A stretch of 64,000 nucleotides of DNA from Marinomonas colpomeniae (GTDB lineage: Bacteria; Pseudomonadota; Gammaproteobacteria; Pseudomonadales; Marinomonadaceae), in the NCBI RefSeq assembly GCF_014803385.1, contig NZ_JACYFC010000003.1:62001-126000 (forward strand), read 5' to 3'. The translations under genes were made by a program, and so were the position numbers. The notes beneath the pieces were generated by a model. It had not been told where the DNA came from. It saw only the letters and a program-made list of their open reading frames with translations, and made no database searches. Positions 16,929-25,428 of the stretch are shown here, piece by piece; position 1 is the first letter of the stretch, and every line of letters begins with the position of its first letter.

Positions 16929-18317
16929 TTATTCTGAAGGTGCTTTTTTAGGTTTTCCGTATAGCCAACCTTGGTGATACTGTATTTCGGTTTTATCCAA
17001 TTTTAACTTATCAGCGTCATCTTCTACACCTTCTATAATGCAAGGTGTTTCTAACGTATTAAAAATCTTCACAAATGATTGAAAGAAGGCGTCATTTTTA
17101 AACCGTAAAACACTTTTATCAATTTTAATAAAATCAAACTCAAATTCAAAAATATAAGAAAAATTTGAAAAACCAGAACCAAAATCATCAAGTGCGAAAC
17201 GATACTCAAGATTTCTTAACTGTCGTATAGAATCCTTTACTTTTTCTCGGTGTTTGAAGAGATCTTCATCTTCAGTAATTTCGATAATAATTTCTCTTCT
17301 AGATACGATCGCTATTTTAGATAAATAAGTGACCATTCTGTCATCTGTAAGATGTCTTGCAGATAAATTCACTTGAAAGTTTTGACAGTCGAAACGTTCT
17401 TTTTCTTCTTCTAATTTTTCAAATTGTCTTAATGTATGTTCAACATGAAGATTATAACGTTTTATGTCTTTTATGATGTTAATTGCGTTATCTTGTCCTT
17501 TGCACCGTGTGAAAATTTCGTATGAAAAAATAGTATTTTTTTCTGTGTCTATGATGGGTTGATACACATTGAAAAAAACATCCGTCAGTATTTTTCTTTT
17601 AAGACTTGCTTTGTTGAAGGAAAACACTAAATAAGGAATGATAATAAAATAGAATAGCGAAAAAGAAAGTAAGAAAATTGAGAAGTAAAAAAGGTTAGAA
17701 GCCTTGATGTATTCTTGAGATTGATAAGTATAAAAAATATTGGATACAAACTTTGATTGTATCTCGTTTTCATATGGTTTCAGTTTACCTTCACTTTTTG
17801 GCGAAGATGAAATCTGGATGTTTTGTAAAAGGTTTCTGACAGAAGATTGTTTGATTAACATGTTGAATTCGTAATCATCTGTCGTTTTCTTAATGACAGA
17901 TATTCTTTCACCGTAGAAATTCGATGTGTGTGGCCCTGAGAGTAAAAAACCTTCATGAGACACTGGTTTTTTAACACTAAAATTCTTTTTCCCCCAAGAG
18001 GTACAAATGGCGTTTCCATTACGATCAATAATGCCTATCTCTATTGCACCATCAGTATTGAAGATCGACTTTCGCATAAAATTAAGCAGGGCATTTGAAC
18101 ATTTTCCATCATATAAAAAAGAGGTTTGTTCAAGAATTAAAGTCATGGAAGCAAACACATTTTCTATGAAAAAAAACTGTTTGTTATTTTGTTCTATTAA
18201 CTGTTCTGATCTTTGATGTGATAGCCGGCCGCTCTCCGTTTCCCCTAGTAAAAAAGAAAATAAAAAAGCGCCTAATAGGCTTACAATAAAAACTTTCATT
18301 TTTCTAAAGAACATCAT
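16929..18317 (-). CDS. CSS-motif EAL-domain cyclic di-GMP phosphodiesterase
   Basis: 462 residues. An N-terminal membrane segment (VSLLGAFLFSFLL), a periplasmic CSS-type redox-sensing domain (CSN at GKCSNALL and the second cysteine in NAICTSWGK), a second membrane segment (FSIFLLSFSLFYFIIIPYLVF) and a C-terminal EAL domain. The signature itself reads YEIFTR instead of the usual EALxR, but the catalytic Glu is kept, as are the Asn (QVNLSA), EITE, the DD pair (ALDDFGSGFS), Lys (FIKIDKS), Glu (IIEGVED) and Gln (HQGWLYG). It is therefore probably active, hydrolysing c-di-GMP to pGpG, with disulfide state of the CSS domain controlling activity as in E. coli CSS-EAL proteins (family knowledge). Confidence 0.85.
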   Translation of the reverse strand: MMFFRKMKVFIVSLLGAFLFSFLLGETESGRLSHQRSEQLIEQNNKQFFFIENVFASMTLILEQTSFLYDGKCSNALLNFMRKSIFNTDGAIEIGIIDRNGNAICTSWGKKNFSVKKPVSHEGFLLSGPHTSNFYGERISVIKKTTDDYEFNMLIKQSSVRNLLQNIQISSSPKSEGKLKPYENEIQSKFVSNIFYTYQSQEYIKASNLFYFSIFLLSFSLFYFIIIPYLVFSFNKASLKRKILTDVFFNVYQPIIDTEKNTIFSYEIFTRCKGQDNAINIIKDIKRYNLHVEHTLRQFEKLEEEKERFDCQNFQVNLSARHLTDDRMVTYLSKIAIVSRREIIIEITEDEDLFKHREKVKDSIRQLRNLEYRFALDDFGSGFSNFSYIFEFEFDFIKIDKSVLRFKNDAFFQSFVKIFNTLETPCIIEGVEDDADKLKLDKTEIQYHQGWLYGKPKKAPSE

Positions 18318-18567
18318 TCAATCCATAAGGAAAAGGCCTAGAAATTCTATACTAATAACAACTAAATAAAATTTTCTGTTTGTAAGAAAATGTATTTACG
18401 TAAAGGCATTTTTTTAAAGTAGACTAAATACATGGATCTATTATGCTTTTCTCAATTATATGAACTTAACTTATTAGCAGCACATGTCTAATACATCTTA
18501 GTTGCTTAAATATGGCTTTAAACGTACGATTCTACATTCTAATAATGGCGTATAACAATGCTGCTAT

Positions 18568-18722
18568 TGAGTTCTTGTAAAGGTGCCAGTTTGACTGGTG
18601 AAACTGGGAAATAGGTGAGTTTTTAAAAATCGTAACAAAGCCTATGCTGCCCCCGCAACGGTGAATAAATGTGTCTATTAGCAGCATATTTATAAGTCCG
18701 GAGACCGGCCTTTATTAATCAC
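18568..18722 (+). ncRNA. Cobalamin (B12) riboswitch
   Basis: The conserved elements occur in order: AAAGGTGCC near 18578, GTGAAACTGGGAA near 18597, GGTGA near 18613, CAAAGCC near 18635, the B12 box GCCCCCGCAACGGTGA at about 18648-18663, and GTCCGGAGACCGGCC at about 18696-18710. Downstream a small hairpin (TCATAC 18766-18771 with 18778-18783) lies near the GGAG ribosome-binding site of the next gene, so control is likely translational. This fits repression of a cobalt importer when cobalamin is plentiful. Confidence 0.95.
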
Positions 18723-18804
18723 GATTCTTCGTTACTAAACTAGGTAGAAGAACCGCTAATTTGAATCATACGGGTGAGTATGAATCCTATTTTGGAGATA
18801 CATT

Positions 18805-19476
18805 ATGCATATTGAACCAGGCCTCGTTGATGGCGCAAAAATTGTTTTGAGTTATGCAACAGCTTTAGGGGCTTTAGGGTTATCAGCAAAAGCGTCTATC
18901 GGTATGATCAAAAAAGACGGTTTACTGTCTTTAATCGGACGTAGCTCGTTAACTACCTTGTTGGTGTTTATTTTCTTTCAAGTGATGCCTCATCATGCTG
19001 TTGGCGTGTCGGAAGTTCACTTTATTCTAGGTTCAACTCTATTTCTAATGTTTGGGCCAGCCGCAGCTTCCATTGGTTTAATATCAGGGTTACTAATTCA
19101 AGGTGTGCTGTTTGCACCAATTGACCTTCCTCAATATGGTATGAACGTCACAACCTTACTATTACCTTTGTTTGCGATGTCAGCTTTGTCTCGCCGTATC
19201 ATTGCGGAAAACACTGCCTATGTGGATATTACGTATCAGCAAGCATTAAAACTGTCTTTGACTTACCAAGGCGGAATTATTGCTTGGGTGGCGTTTTGGG
19301 TATTTTACGGACAAGGTTTCGGCGCCGAAAATATGAGCTCTGTTGCTACCTTTGGTTTGGCTTACTTGAGCGTTGTATTGATTGAGCCAGTTTTGGATCT
19401 TGCAGTGCTTGCCGGGGCAAAAAGCTTGAATCGTTTTAAGCATTCTTCATTACTTGAAACACGCTTATTTAATTGA
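18805..19476 (+). CDS. CbiM-like cobalt transport permease (energy-coupling factor S component)
   Basis: 223 residues beginning MHIEPGLV, the N-terminal Met-His signature of CbiM proteins whose His2 takes part in binding Co2+. Several membrane helices follow, with the family-typical HFILGSTLFLMFGPAAASIG. It lies directly under a cobalamin riboswitch with a GGAG site before the ATG, which strongly supports cobalt rather than nickel as substrate. A terminator follows at once, so there is no CbiN, CbiQ or CbiO gene with it; the energising ECF module must be elsewhere, or the protein works alone as reported for some CbiMN-only transporters. Confidence 0.83.
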   Translation: MHIEPGLVDGAKIVLSYATALGALGLSAKASIGMIKKDGLLSLIGRSSLTTLLVFIFFQVMPHHAVGVSEVHFILGSTLFLMFGPAAASIGLISGLLIQGVLFAPIDLPQYGMNVTTLLLPLFAMSALSRRIIAENTAYVDITYQQALKLSLTYQGGIIAWVAFWVFYGQGFGAENMSSVATFGLAYLSVVLIEPVLDLAVLAGAKSLNRFKHSSLLETRLFN

Positions 19477-19511
19477 TCTAAAAATACGTTTTACTTTGTT
19501 TTATATGTTTA

Positions 19512-19550
19512 AAAAAACGGCAGAGTGGTTTGACCGCTTGGCCGTTTTTT
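19512..19550. terminator. Strong bidirectional terminator between cbiM-like gene and phnP
   Basis: Arms AAAAAACGGC (19512-19521) and its complement (19541-19550) enclose a second stem AGTGGT/ACCGCT with a TTG loop. T runs follow on both strands. It ends one base before the phnP stop codon and serves both convergent genes. Confidence 0.9.
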
Positions 19551-20309
19551 TTATGCTACAGACATGCCATCTCTGGCAATGATAATACCATCAGGGAGGC
19601 TTGCTTCGTTTTCTATTAACCAACAATCCAGCCTGTGGCTAATGTGAGTCAGTATCATGCTTTTCGGTTTTAATGTGTTGTAGACCCATAAAGCGAGGTT
19701 GATGTCATTATGGTTTCTTGGCGCGGATGGCATAGGTGGTTCTGAGCAATCCAATATCAAACAGTCTAAGGCTCTGTTGGCTAAAAAAGTATGGGTGGTA
19801 TCGGGCAATCCCACTGTGTCCGTGAGGTACGCCAAAGTGAAGTTGTTTTTTTCAATTAAGTAGCCTAACGTGATTTTGGAATGGAAAAGCGGCAATGGTG
19901 TAATCGAAAAATCGTCAAATTCAACCTTATTGAAAGGCACAAACGGTGTTTGAAAATCGAGCACGCCTGAATGCTTATAAAGATCATCTGTTCCTTTTTC
20001 GTCATCAGGGCGAAATACAGGGATCTTCTCTGGTCGTTCTGACCATCGTAAATGAAACAAGCCTTGAACGTGATCCATGTGAAAGTGAGTTAAAACAATA
20101 CGTTGAATTTCATCAAACTCATAACGTTCTGCCAAGTCAGTAAAACCCGCATCGATGAGTGTCACACCTCGCTCCGTTCGAATTTCAAGACTGCAAGGTC
20201 CACGTCGAAATGACACATCTTGCTTTGCACGTTCACAAGCCACGCAATGGCAACCCCAAACAGGCACTTGTCCTGCGTTACCAGAGCCTAGAATTCGAAT
20301 GTCCAACAT
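19551..20309 (-). CDS. phnP: Phosphoribosyl 1,2-cyclic phosphate phosphodiesterase PhnP
   Basis: 252-residue metallo-beta-lactamase-fold enzyme that opens 5-phosphoribosyl 1,2-cyclic phosphate, the product of C-P lyase, to ribose 1,5-bisphosphate. The metal-binding core is LTHFHMDHVQGL with further ligands in YLTDTVG and LTHISHR; the N-terminal cysteines in GCHCVACERAK match the extra zinc site of PhnP. The length is as in E. coli. It belongs with the phn operon functionally but is separated from phnN by the three TRAP transporter genes on the opposite strand, so it needs its own promoter. A CTGTCAT half-site of a Pho box lies about 85 bases upstream on the coding strand, without a convincing second half. 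Confidence 0.92.
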   Translation of the reverse strand: MLDIRILGSGNAGQVPVWGCHCVACERAKQDVSFRRGPCSLEIRTERGVTLIDAGFTDLAERYEFDEIQRIVLTHFHMDHVQGLFHLRWSERPEKIPVFRPDDEKGTDDLYKHSGVLDFQTPFVPFNKVEFDDFSITPLPLFHSKITLGYLIEKNNFTLAYLTDTVGLPDTTHTFLANRALDCLILDCSEPPMPSAPRNHNDINLALWVYNTLKPKSMILTHISHRLDCWLIENEASLPDGIIIARDGMSVA

Positions 20310-20726
20310 ATATTTGCCTTTTTATTAGATTGTCAATGGACGAATTAGAGCGTGGGATGAACATTTTAGAATGGCAGATTACATTATTATTATGACAGTT
20401 ATTGTGTATTAAAATTCCCTTCTTATGCACCGTAATGGAAGAGTGCTTCTTTTTTGAGCTTTATATACTGAAATATAAACAGAATATACTTTCACCGATT
20501 ATGCTTTATGTATTAAGAGGCACTGTAGTGCAGTAGTGTTTCCCCTTCATTTTCTAATAAATCTCTTTATTTATATAAACCTCATTATTTGATTTTATTG
20601 GCATCCATATTGCTATGACTCTTACTCTTAATGGCTCAAGGCGAAGAGTTGCAAGGTTGTTTACGGCCTGTAAATCTGATTTTGTATTTTCATGGTGTGT
20701 TTTAGTTAACGAAGAGGTGATCAGTA
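20310..20726. promoter_or_regulatory. Divergent promoter region between phnP and dctP
   Basis: 417 AT-rich bases with no gene. On the phnP side there is one CTGTCAT half of a Pho box (complement of 20392-20398). In the middle is the near-palindrome GCACTGTAGTGC at 20520-20531, a possible operator. On the dctP side I find a GAGG ribosome-binding site but no confident promoter boxes. Confidence 0.4.
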
Positions 20727-21752
20727 ATGAATAACAGGGTATCTGGTGTATTTAAAAAGAGTGCTGCTTTGGCGATGCTTAGCTTTGGTTTATTTCCTTA
20801 TCAAGCTTTCTCAGCTGAATTTGAAGCTCGTATAGGGCACTTAGAATCTGCTCAGCAACCTCGTCACCAAGCTCTATTAAAAGTGGCGTCTCTTGTTAGC
20901 GAAAGAACGTCTGGCGCTGTAGATCTAACCTTTTTTCCATCATCTCAATTAGGCACACAAAGGCAAATGACTGAGGGTACACAGTTGGGTGTTATTCAAG
21001 GTACTGTTTCACCTGCTGCTTTTTTAGGCGGGTTTAACAAAGTGGTATCTGTACTGGATATTCCTTATTTATATCCAACGAATCGAGAGCTTAGTACAAA
21101 AATACGCAGTAGTGAATTTGGCCAAGCGATTTTAGAAAGCTTTGAAGGAACTGGTACTAAAGCCATCGCACTATGGCCTAATGGACGTAAAAACTTCACT
21201 TCGAATGAGCCTTTAGAAAATGCAAAAGATTTTAATGATCAGCGCTTTAGAGTAATGAATTCAAAGGTACTGATTGCTCAGTTTAATGCGTTGGGCTCAT
21301 CTGCTTTACCGCTCCCTTTTGGTGAGCTGTATACATCACTTCAAACGGGTGTTGTGGATGGTGAAGAAAATCCTTTAGATACTATTTTCCGAATGAAATT
21401 TCATGAAGTTCAAAAGTATTTAGTCATTTCAGAACATGGAGCAATGGAGGATATCGTTTTATTTAATAGCATGTGGTGGAATTCCTTACCTAAAAAATAT
21501 CAAGAGGCCATTACCACAGCATTCAACGAAGTCATTCCTGAATTAGAGCGTAATAAAGATAGTTCAGTTGAAAATGCATTAGCGGAAATTAAAAAATCCG
21601 ATATATCAATTAAGACGCTTAACGAAGCTGAACGTACTGAATTACGTGATATTATGTATCCAAAAGCGAAAGCGGCTTACCTATCTTTTGCAGGTGAAAA
21701 AGGTGAGGAACTATTAACACTTTATGAGAAGGCTTATCAATCTTATAAATAA
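20727..21752 (+). CDS. TRAP transporter periplasmic substrate-binding protein (DctP family)
   Basis: 341 residues with a signal peptide (cleavage near AFSA-EFEA), and the DctP fold recognisable from TFFPSSQLGTQRQM, FNDQRFRVMNS (the Arg that usually binds the substrate carboxylate), LPFGELYTSLQTGVVDGEENP. It captures a substrate, usually an organic acid, in the periplasm and hands it to the DctQM membrane complex driven by a sodium gradient. GAGGTGATCAGTA precedes the ATG. The three TRAP genes lie between phnP and phnN, so a phosphonate-related carboxylate (for example a phosphono acid) is an attractive but unproved substrate. Confidence 0.88.
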   Translation: MNNRVSGVFKKSAALAMLSFGLFPYQAFSAEFEARIGHLESAQQPRHQALLKVASLVSERTSGAVDLTFFPSSQLGTQRQMTEGTQLGVIQGTVSPAAFLGGFNKVVSVLDIPYLYPTNRELSTKIRSSEFGQAILESFEGTGTKAIALWPNGRKNFTSNEPLENAKDFNDQRFRVMNSKVLIAQFNALGSSALPLPFGELYTSLQTGVVDGEENPLDTIFRMKFHEVQKYLVISEHGAMEDIVLFNSMWWNSLPKKYQEAITTAFNEVIPELERNKDSSVENALAEIKKSDISIKTLNEAERTELRDIMYPKAKAAYLSFAGEKGEELLTLYEKAYQSYK

Positions 21753-21805
21753 ATAATTTAAGAATGGCTTCAGTTTTTGAGGTCATTCTTAATCTTGGTG
21801 TAAGT

Positions 21806-22306
21806 ATGGAAAATATCTCCATGATGATAGTGGATAAAGCAAAGAAAATAGAAAAATTTATAATAGTGTCGGTTTTTTTATTAATGATTTTTTTGTTTTC
21901 TTTCGGTGTTTTAGTAAGAGAGTTTCCAATTCAGGTAGTAAATTATTTTTCTTGGATTGAAGAGATAGTAAAAATAATGAATATTTTTCTTGTTTTTATT
22001 ACTTTGGGTTTAGCGTTAGAAAAAGGAAAGCACGTTAAAATCCCTATTTTACTTAATAAGCTTAGTTTTAGAACCAGATTTATATTGATGAAAGTAATCG
22101 ATTTTTCTGGCTTTTCTTTTACTCTATATTTGTTTTTTTTGAGTATAGAGCTAATGTCTTTGGTTTTAAAAAGTGGTCAGGTAAGTCCTGTACTTAATGT
22201 CTCTATGTCGATTATATATTTAGCTCCTACCATTGGTTTTCTTTCAATTTCCATTCGATATTTTATGAGTTTTTTTGGCTATTTAGATCGTTTTTCTAAT
22301 AAGTAG
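21806..22306 (+). CDS. TRAP transporter small permease (DctQ)
   Basis: 166 residues if the ATG at 21806 is used; an in-frame ATG at 21764, 11 bases after dctP, would add 14 residues. Neither has a strong ribosome-binding site. Four membrane helices are visible (IIVSVFLLMIFLFSFGVL, IVKIMNIFLVFITLGLAL, FSGFSFTLYLFFLSIEL, SIIYLAPTIGFLSI) as usual for DctQ, and the segment EKGKHVKIPIL matches the conserved loop of the family. It pairs with DctM to form the membrane part of the transporter. Position between dctP and dctM supports the call. The gene is notably rich in A and T. Confidence 0.85.
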   Translation: MENISMMIVDKAKKIEKFIIVSVFLLMIFLFSFGVLVREFPIQVVNYFSWIEEIVKIMNIFLVFITLGLALEKGKHVKIPILLNKLSFRTRFILMKVIDFSGFSFTLYLFFLSIELMSLVLKSGQVSPVLNVSMSIIYLAPTIGFLSISIRYFMSFFGYLDRFSNK

Positions 22307-22351
22307 ATCTAGTTTGAAAAATAAAATTTCTGTTCTTAAAAAGGCTTATTC

Positions 22352-23629
22352 ATGATTTTTTTAATCATTCTAGTTTCTGCTTTATTGATGATATTCAGCT
22401 TTGAAATGCTTTTAGTATTGGGTATACCTACTTTCTTAGCCAAAGAGGCTTTTTTTGGTGGTGTTCCAGATATTGCTCTTATTCAAAAATTAGTGGCTGG
22501 TATTGATCATACAACGTTATTGGCAATCCCATTTTTTATCTTTGCTGCTCACATTATGTCGTCAGGGAAAATAGCCTCAAAGCTTACGACTCTGGTGAAG
22601 CTTATCTTTGGTCATCGTCATGGAGGCATGGGACTCACGGCCGTTGGTAGCTCAATGGCTTTTGGGTCTGTTTCCGGCTCGGCTCCCGCAACCGTTGCGG
22701 CTCTTGGGAAATTGCTGTACCCAGAGTTACTTAAAGCGGGCTATCGCAAATCATTTAGCCTCGGGTTAATTGTTTCCAGTTCTGAAACAGCATTATTAAT
22801 TCCACCTAGCATTACGCTCATCATTTACGGCTGGATGACGGGGACGTCTGTAACTGGACTGTTTGTTGGTGGTTTGTCTGTTGGTGTGGTGTTGGGTTTA
22901 GCTTTTGCACTTCTCGTTTTTTGGGAAGCGAAAGTGTCTAAAATAGTTAAACCACCAAAACCAGATCTTAGTGTTGTTCTTAATGAGCTCAAAGGTTCTA
23001 TATGGGCTCTTGGTATGCCTGTGTTAATTTTAGGCGGTATTTACTCTGGCCTTTTTACGGCTACAGAAGCAGCCGCTGTTAGCGTTATTTATGCGATTTT
23101 TGTAGAAGGTGTTATATATCGTGGACTTACTTTTAAAAAGCTGTACGACATTGCTGAGCAGAGTGCGATAGCCACATCTATTATTTTTATTCTTTTAGCC
23201 TTCGGTGGAATGCTTTCTTTCTTTGTTACGCTTGCGCAAGTGCCCGATACCATTAGTCATTGGGTTGTCGATTTTGGCGCTGGTCCCATATTATTTTTGT
23301 TCATCGTGAATATTGTATTTCTTATTGCGGGAATGTTTATTGATCCTAATTCGGCATTACTGATTTTAGTCCCTCCGCTTTACCCTGTTGCTGTCGGTTT
23401 AGGCATTGACCCTATTCATTTTGGTTTAATCGTAACGTTAAATATTTGTATTGGAATGATCACTCCGCCATTTGGCTTAGATATATTTGTTGCTTCTTCT
23501 ACTTTAGATGTTCCTGTTACTGACATTATTAAAGGTATCTGGCCTTTTATAGCGATTAATTTAGCGGTTTTGGCTCTGATTACTTATGTATCAGAGATTT
23601 CTATTTTTCTTCCCAATTTAATTTTGTAA
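22352..23629 (+). CDS. TRAP transporter large permease (DctM)
   Basis: 425 residues with about twelve membrane segments. Conserved DctM stretches are visible: IPFFIFAAHIMSSGKIA, the SGSAPATVAALG loop, SSSETALLIPPSI, and near the end MFIDPNSALLILVPPLYPVA and IGMITPPFGLDIF. This is the sodium-coupled transporting subunit of the importer encoded by the three-gene operon. AAGG precedes the ATG. The gene is convergent with the phn operon: its stop lies 44 bases from the phnN stop, with only a weak 6-bp hairpin between (about 23635-23657). Confidence 0.9.
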   Translation: MIFLIILVSALLMIFSFEMLLVLGIPTFLAKEAFFGGVPDIALIQKLVAGIDHTTLLAIPFFIFAAHIMSSGKIASKLTTLVKLIFGHRHGGMGLTAVGSSMAFGSVSGSAPATVAALGKLLYPELLKAGYRKSFSLGLIVSSSETALLIPPSITLIIYGWMTGTSVTGLFVGGLSVGVVLGLAFALLVFWEAKVSKIVKPPKPDLSVVLNELKGSIWALGMPVLILGGIYSGLFTATEAAAVSVIYAIFVEGVIYRGLTFKKLYDIAEQSAIATSIIFILLAFGGMLSFFVTLAQVPDTISHWVVDFGAGPILFLFIVNIVFLIAGMFIDPNSALLILVPPLYPVAVGLGIDPIHFGLIVTLNICIGMITPPFGLDIFVASSTLDVPVTDIIKGIWPFIAINLAVLALITYVSEISIFLPNLIL

Positions 23630-23673
23630 TGGTAATTGCTTGTCAGTTTTATGAGCAATCGTATTGCGAAGTC

Positions 23674-24261
23674 TTAATCTTTTTTACGCTTAACCAGTGA
23701 ATTAATGAAGACAATAAGCTGTTGAATCACGTCATCAATTTGAGCGTTATTATGAATAACATGGCATTGATTCAATATAACGCTATTTGTGGTCAGGGAA
23801 TCTCTAGTTCGTGCTAATCGTGCTTCAATATCAGCCAACGATTCACGACCTCTAGCGATCAGTCGCTGACGAAGTGTCACTTCATCAACATGGATCAAAA
23901 CAGGCACCAAATTTTTACCGTAAAGGCTCATGGCTATCGGCAAATATTCTCGTGATCCATTAATGATGATGTTTTGACCTTCAGCGAGCCAAAGGTCTAT
24001 TTCTCGGCCTATACCATAATACAAACCATTGGCTTGCCAATGTAGGGCAAATAGACCAATTTGTTGGCGATGCAGAAATTCCCCTTTGCTTAGTTCAATA
24101 TGGTTTTCGTTGCCAGATTGCCAATCGCGACAGATATAGCGATGAGCAATTATAATGTCAGTCGACAATGACGATTCCGTATTTAGCCACAGGCGCAGAC
24201 CTGACAAGATGGAATCCTTGCCACTGCCAGATGCGCCGATGAGATAAATGATTTTACCCAT
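23674..24261 (-). CDS. phnN: Ribose 1,5-bisphosphate phosphokinase PhnN
   Basis: 195-residue kinase that turns ribose 1,5-bisphosphate into PRPP, the last step of C-P lyase metabolism. The P-loop is GASGSGKDSIL at the N-terminus, and the guanylate-kinase-like segments INGSREYLP and VDEVTLRQRLIARGRES follow. The start at 24261 is chosen because AAGGAAAA lies eight bases before it and MGKIIYLIGAS matches the family start; a longer frame overlaps phnM. It is the last gene of the phnC-N transcript, 14 bases after phnM. Confidence 0.9.
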   Translation of the reverse strand: MGKIIYLIGASGSGKDSILSGLRLWLNTESSLSTDIIIAHRYICRDWQSGNENHIELSKGEFLHRQQIGLFALHWQANGLYYGIGREIDLWLAEGQNIIINGSREYLPIAMSLYGKNLVPVLIHVDEVTLRQRLIARGRESLADIEARLARTRDSLTTNSVILNQCHVIHNNAQIDDVIQQLIVFINSLVKRKKD

Positions 24262-24275
24262 AGTATTTTCCTTAA

Positions 24276-25412
24276 CTAGAATGCTCGTTGACCGTTTTTC
24301 CATACTTGCTCTATGTGAACATGGTCTTCTTCCAAGGTACTCCAAATTAAGTCAGCTTTTTTACCGACCGCTATTTCCCCACGATCATTTAAACCAACGG
24401 CTTTGGCTGGATTTAAGCTAACCAGCGCCATGGCTTTAGGAATATCGTAGTCGTTGCTTTCTAGTTGAGCGATTTTAAACGCAGCTTCTAATAAGCTAGC
24501 AGGGTAGTAATCACTGGATAATATGTCTAATACACCCGCCGCCGCTAATTCGTGTGCTGCAATGTTGCCTGAGTGAGAACCGCCGCGAACGACATTTGGC
24601 GCGCCCATTAATACGCTCATGCCTTTGCTATGTGCTGCGATTGCGGCTTCAGCTGTCGTTGGGAACTCTGCGATCACCATGCTGAAGTCATGAGATTCTT
24701 CCACATGCGCTAAAGTGGCATCATCATGGCTTGCCAATGGAATGTTTAATTTGTGGCAAGTATTGCTGATGGCTTCTCGAAAGGGGGCGCTGTAGAGCGC
24801 ACTGGCGTCAGTTTGGCGAGTTATAAAAGCTTCCATTTCGTCATGAGAGAGTTTGTATTTACCTTGGTAATACTCGCGGTATTTGTCTATTTTTGCGAAC
24901 TGACGTTGGCCTGGTGAGTGATCCATAATAGACACAAGTTGTACCGATGTTTGCTCAAGCAGTGAATGGAAGTTATTCAATGTGTCTTTGTGGCTTACTT
25001 CACAACGCAAATGCAAATAGTGATCGGCACGGGTTAAACCTCGGTCACGGGAATCATTTAATGCGTCAACCATGCGGCTTAAATTATTCAGGCGTTCGCT
25101 GCCTTCCACTACATCACCTACTGAAATAGCATCAAAAACAGACGTAATGCCCGCGCTGACCATTTGTGCATCATGGACTTTAAATGCCTGAATAGCAGGC
25201 CAAGTGACGCCAGGTCTTGGGGTGAAATGTTTTTCCATATTATCGGTATGAAGCTCTATCATACCCGCTGTGATATAGCCGTTTTGGCAATCAATGGCAT
25301 TCGCTAAAGACACATTGCCATGGTCGATCTTTTCGATAACACCGTCCTTGATAACGAGAGTACCTTTGATTATTTCATCGGCTAAGACGATTTGTGCATT
25401 GGTTAAAATCAT
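24276..25412 (-). CDS. phnM: Alpha-D-ribose 1-methylphosphonate 5-triphosphate diphosphatase PhnM
   Basis: 378-residue amidohydrolase-fold enzyme that removes pyrophosphate from the ribose 1-phosphonate triphosphate to give the substrate of C-P lyase. The metal-binding motif ELHTDNMEKHFTPRP, the middle IMDHSPGQRQF, the histidine in PLASHDDAT and the late Asp in LSSDYYPAS are visible. Start at 25412 has GAGGAAGT just upstream and gives the family's usual N-terminus (MILTNAQIVLADEII); the long upstream extension overlaps phnL and is unlikely. It lies between phnL and phnN in conserved order. Confidence 0.92.
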   Translation of the reverse strand: MILTNAQIVLADEIIKGTLVIKDGVIEKIDHGNVSLANAIDCQNGYITAGMIELHTDNMEKHFTPRPGVTWPAIQAFKVHDAQMVSAGITSVFDAISVGDVVEGSERLNNLSRMVDALNDSRDRGLTRADHYLHLRCEVSHKDTLNNFHSLLEQTSVQLVSIMDHSPGQRQFAKIDKYREYYQGKYKLSHDEMEAFITRQTDASALYSAPFREAISNTCHKLNIPLASHDDATLAHVEESHDFSMVIAEFPTTAEAAIAAHSKGMSVLMGAPNVVRGGSHSGNIAAHELAAAGVLDILSSDYYPASLLEAAFKIAQLESNDYDIPKAMALVSLNPAKAVGLNDRGEIAVGKKADLIWSTLEEDHVHIEQVWKNGQRAF

Positions 25413-25428
25413 TACTACTTCCTCAAGC

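Noticed and set aside
20392-20409. Full Pho box upstream of phnP
   Set aside because: Only one heptamer (CTGTCAT) is good; the second position four bases on matches poorly, so I list it only as a half-site.
23634-23657. Terminator between convergent dctM and phnN
   Set aside because: The stem is only 6 bp and there is no T run directly after it, so a terminator call is not supported.
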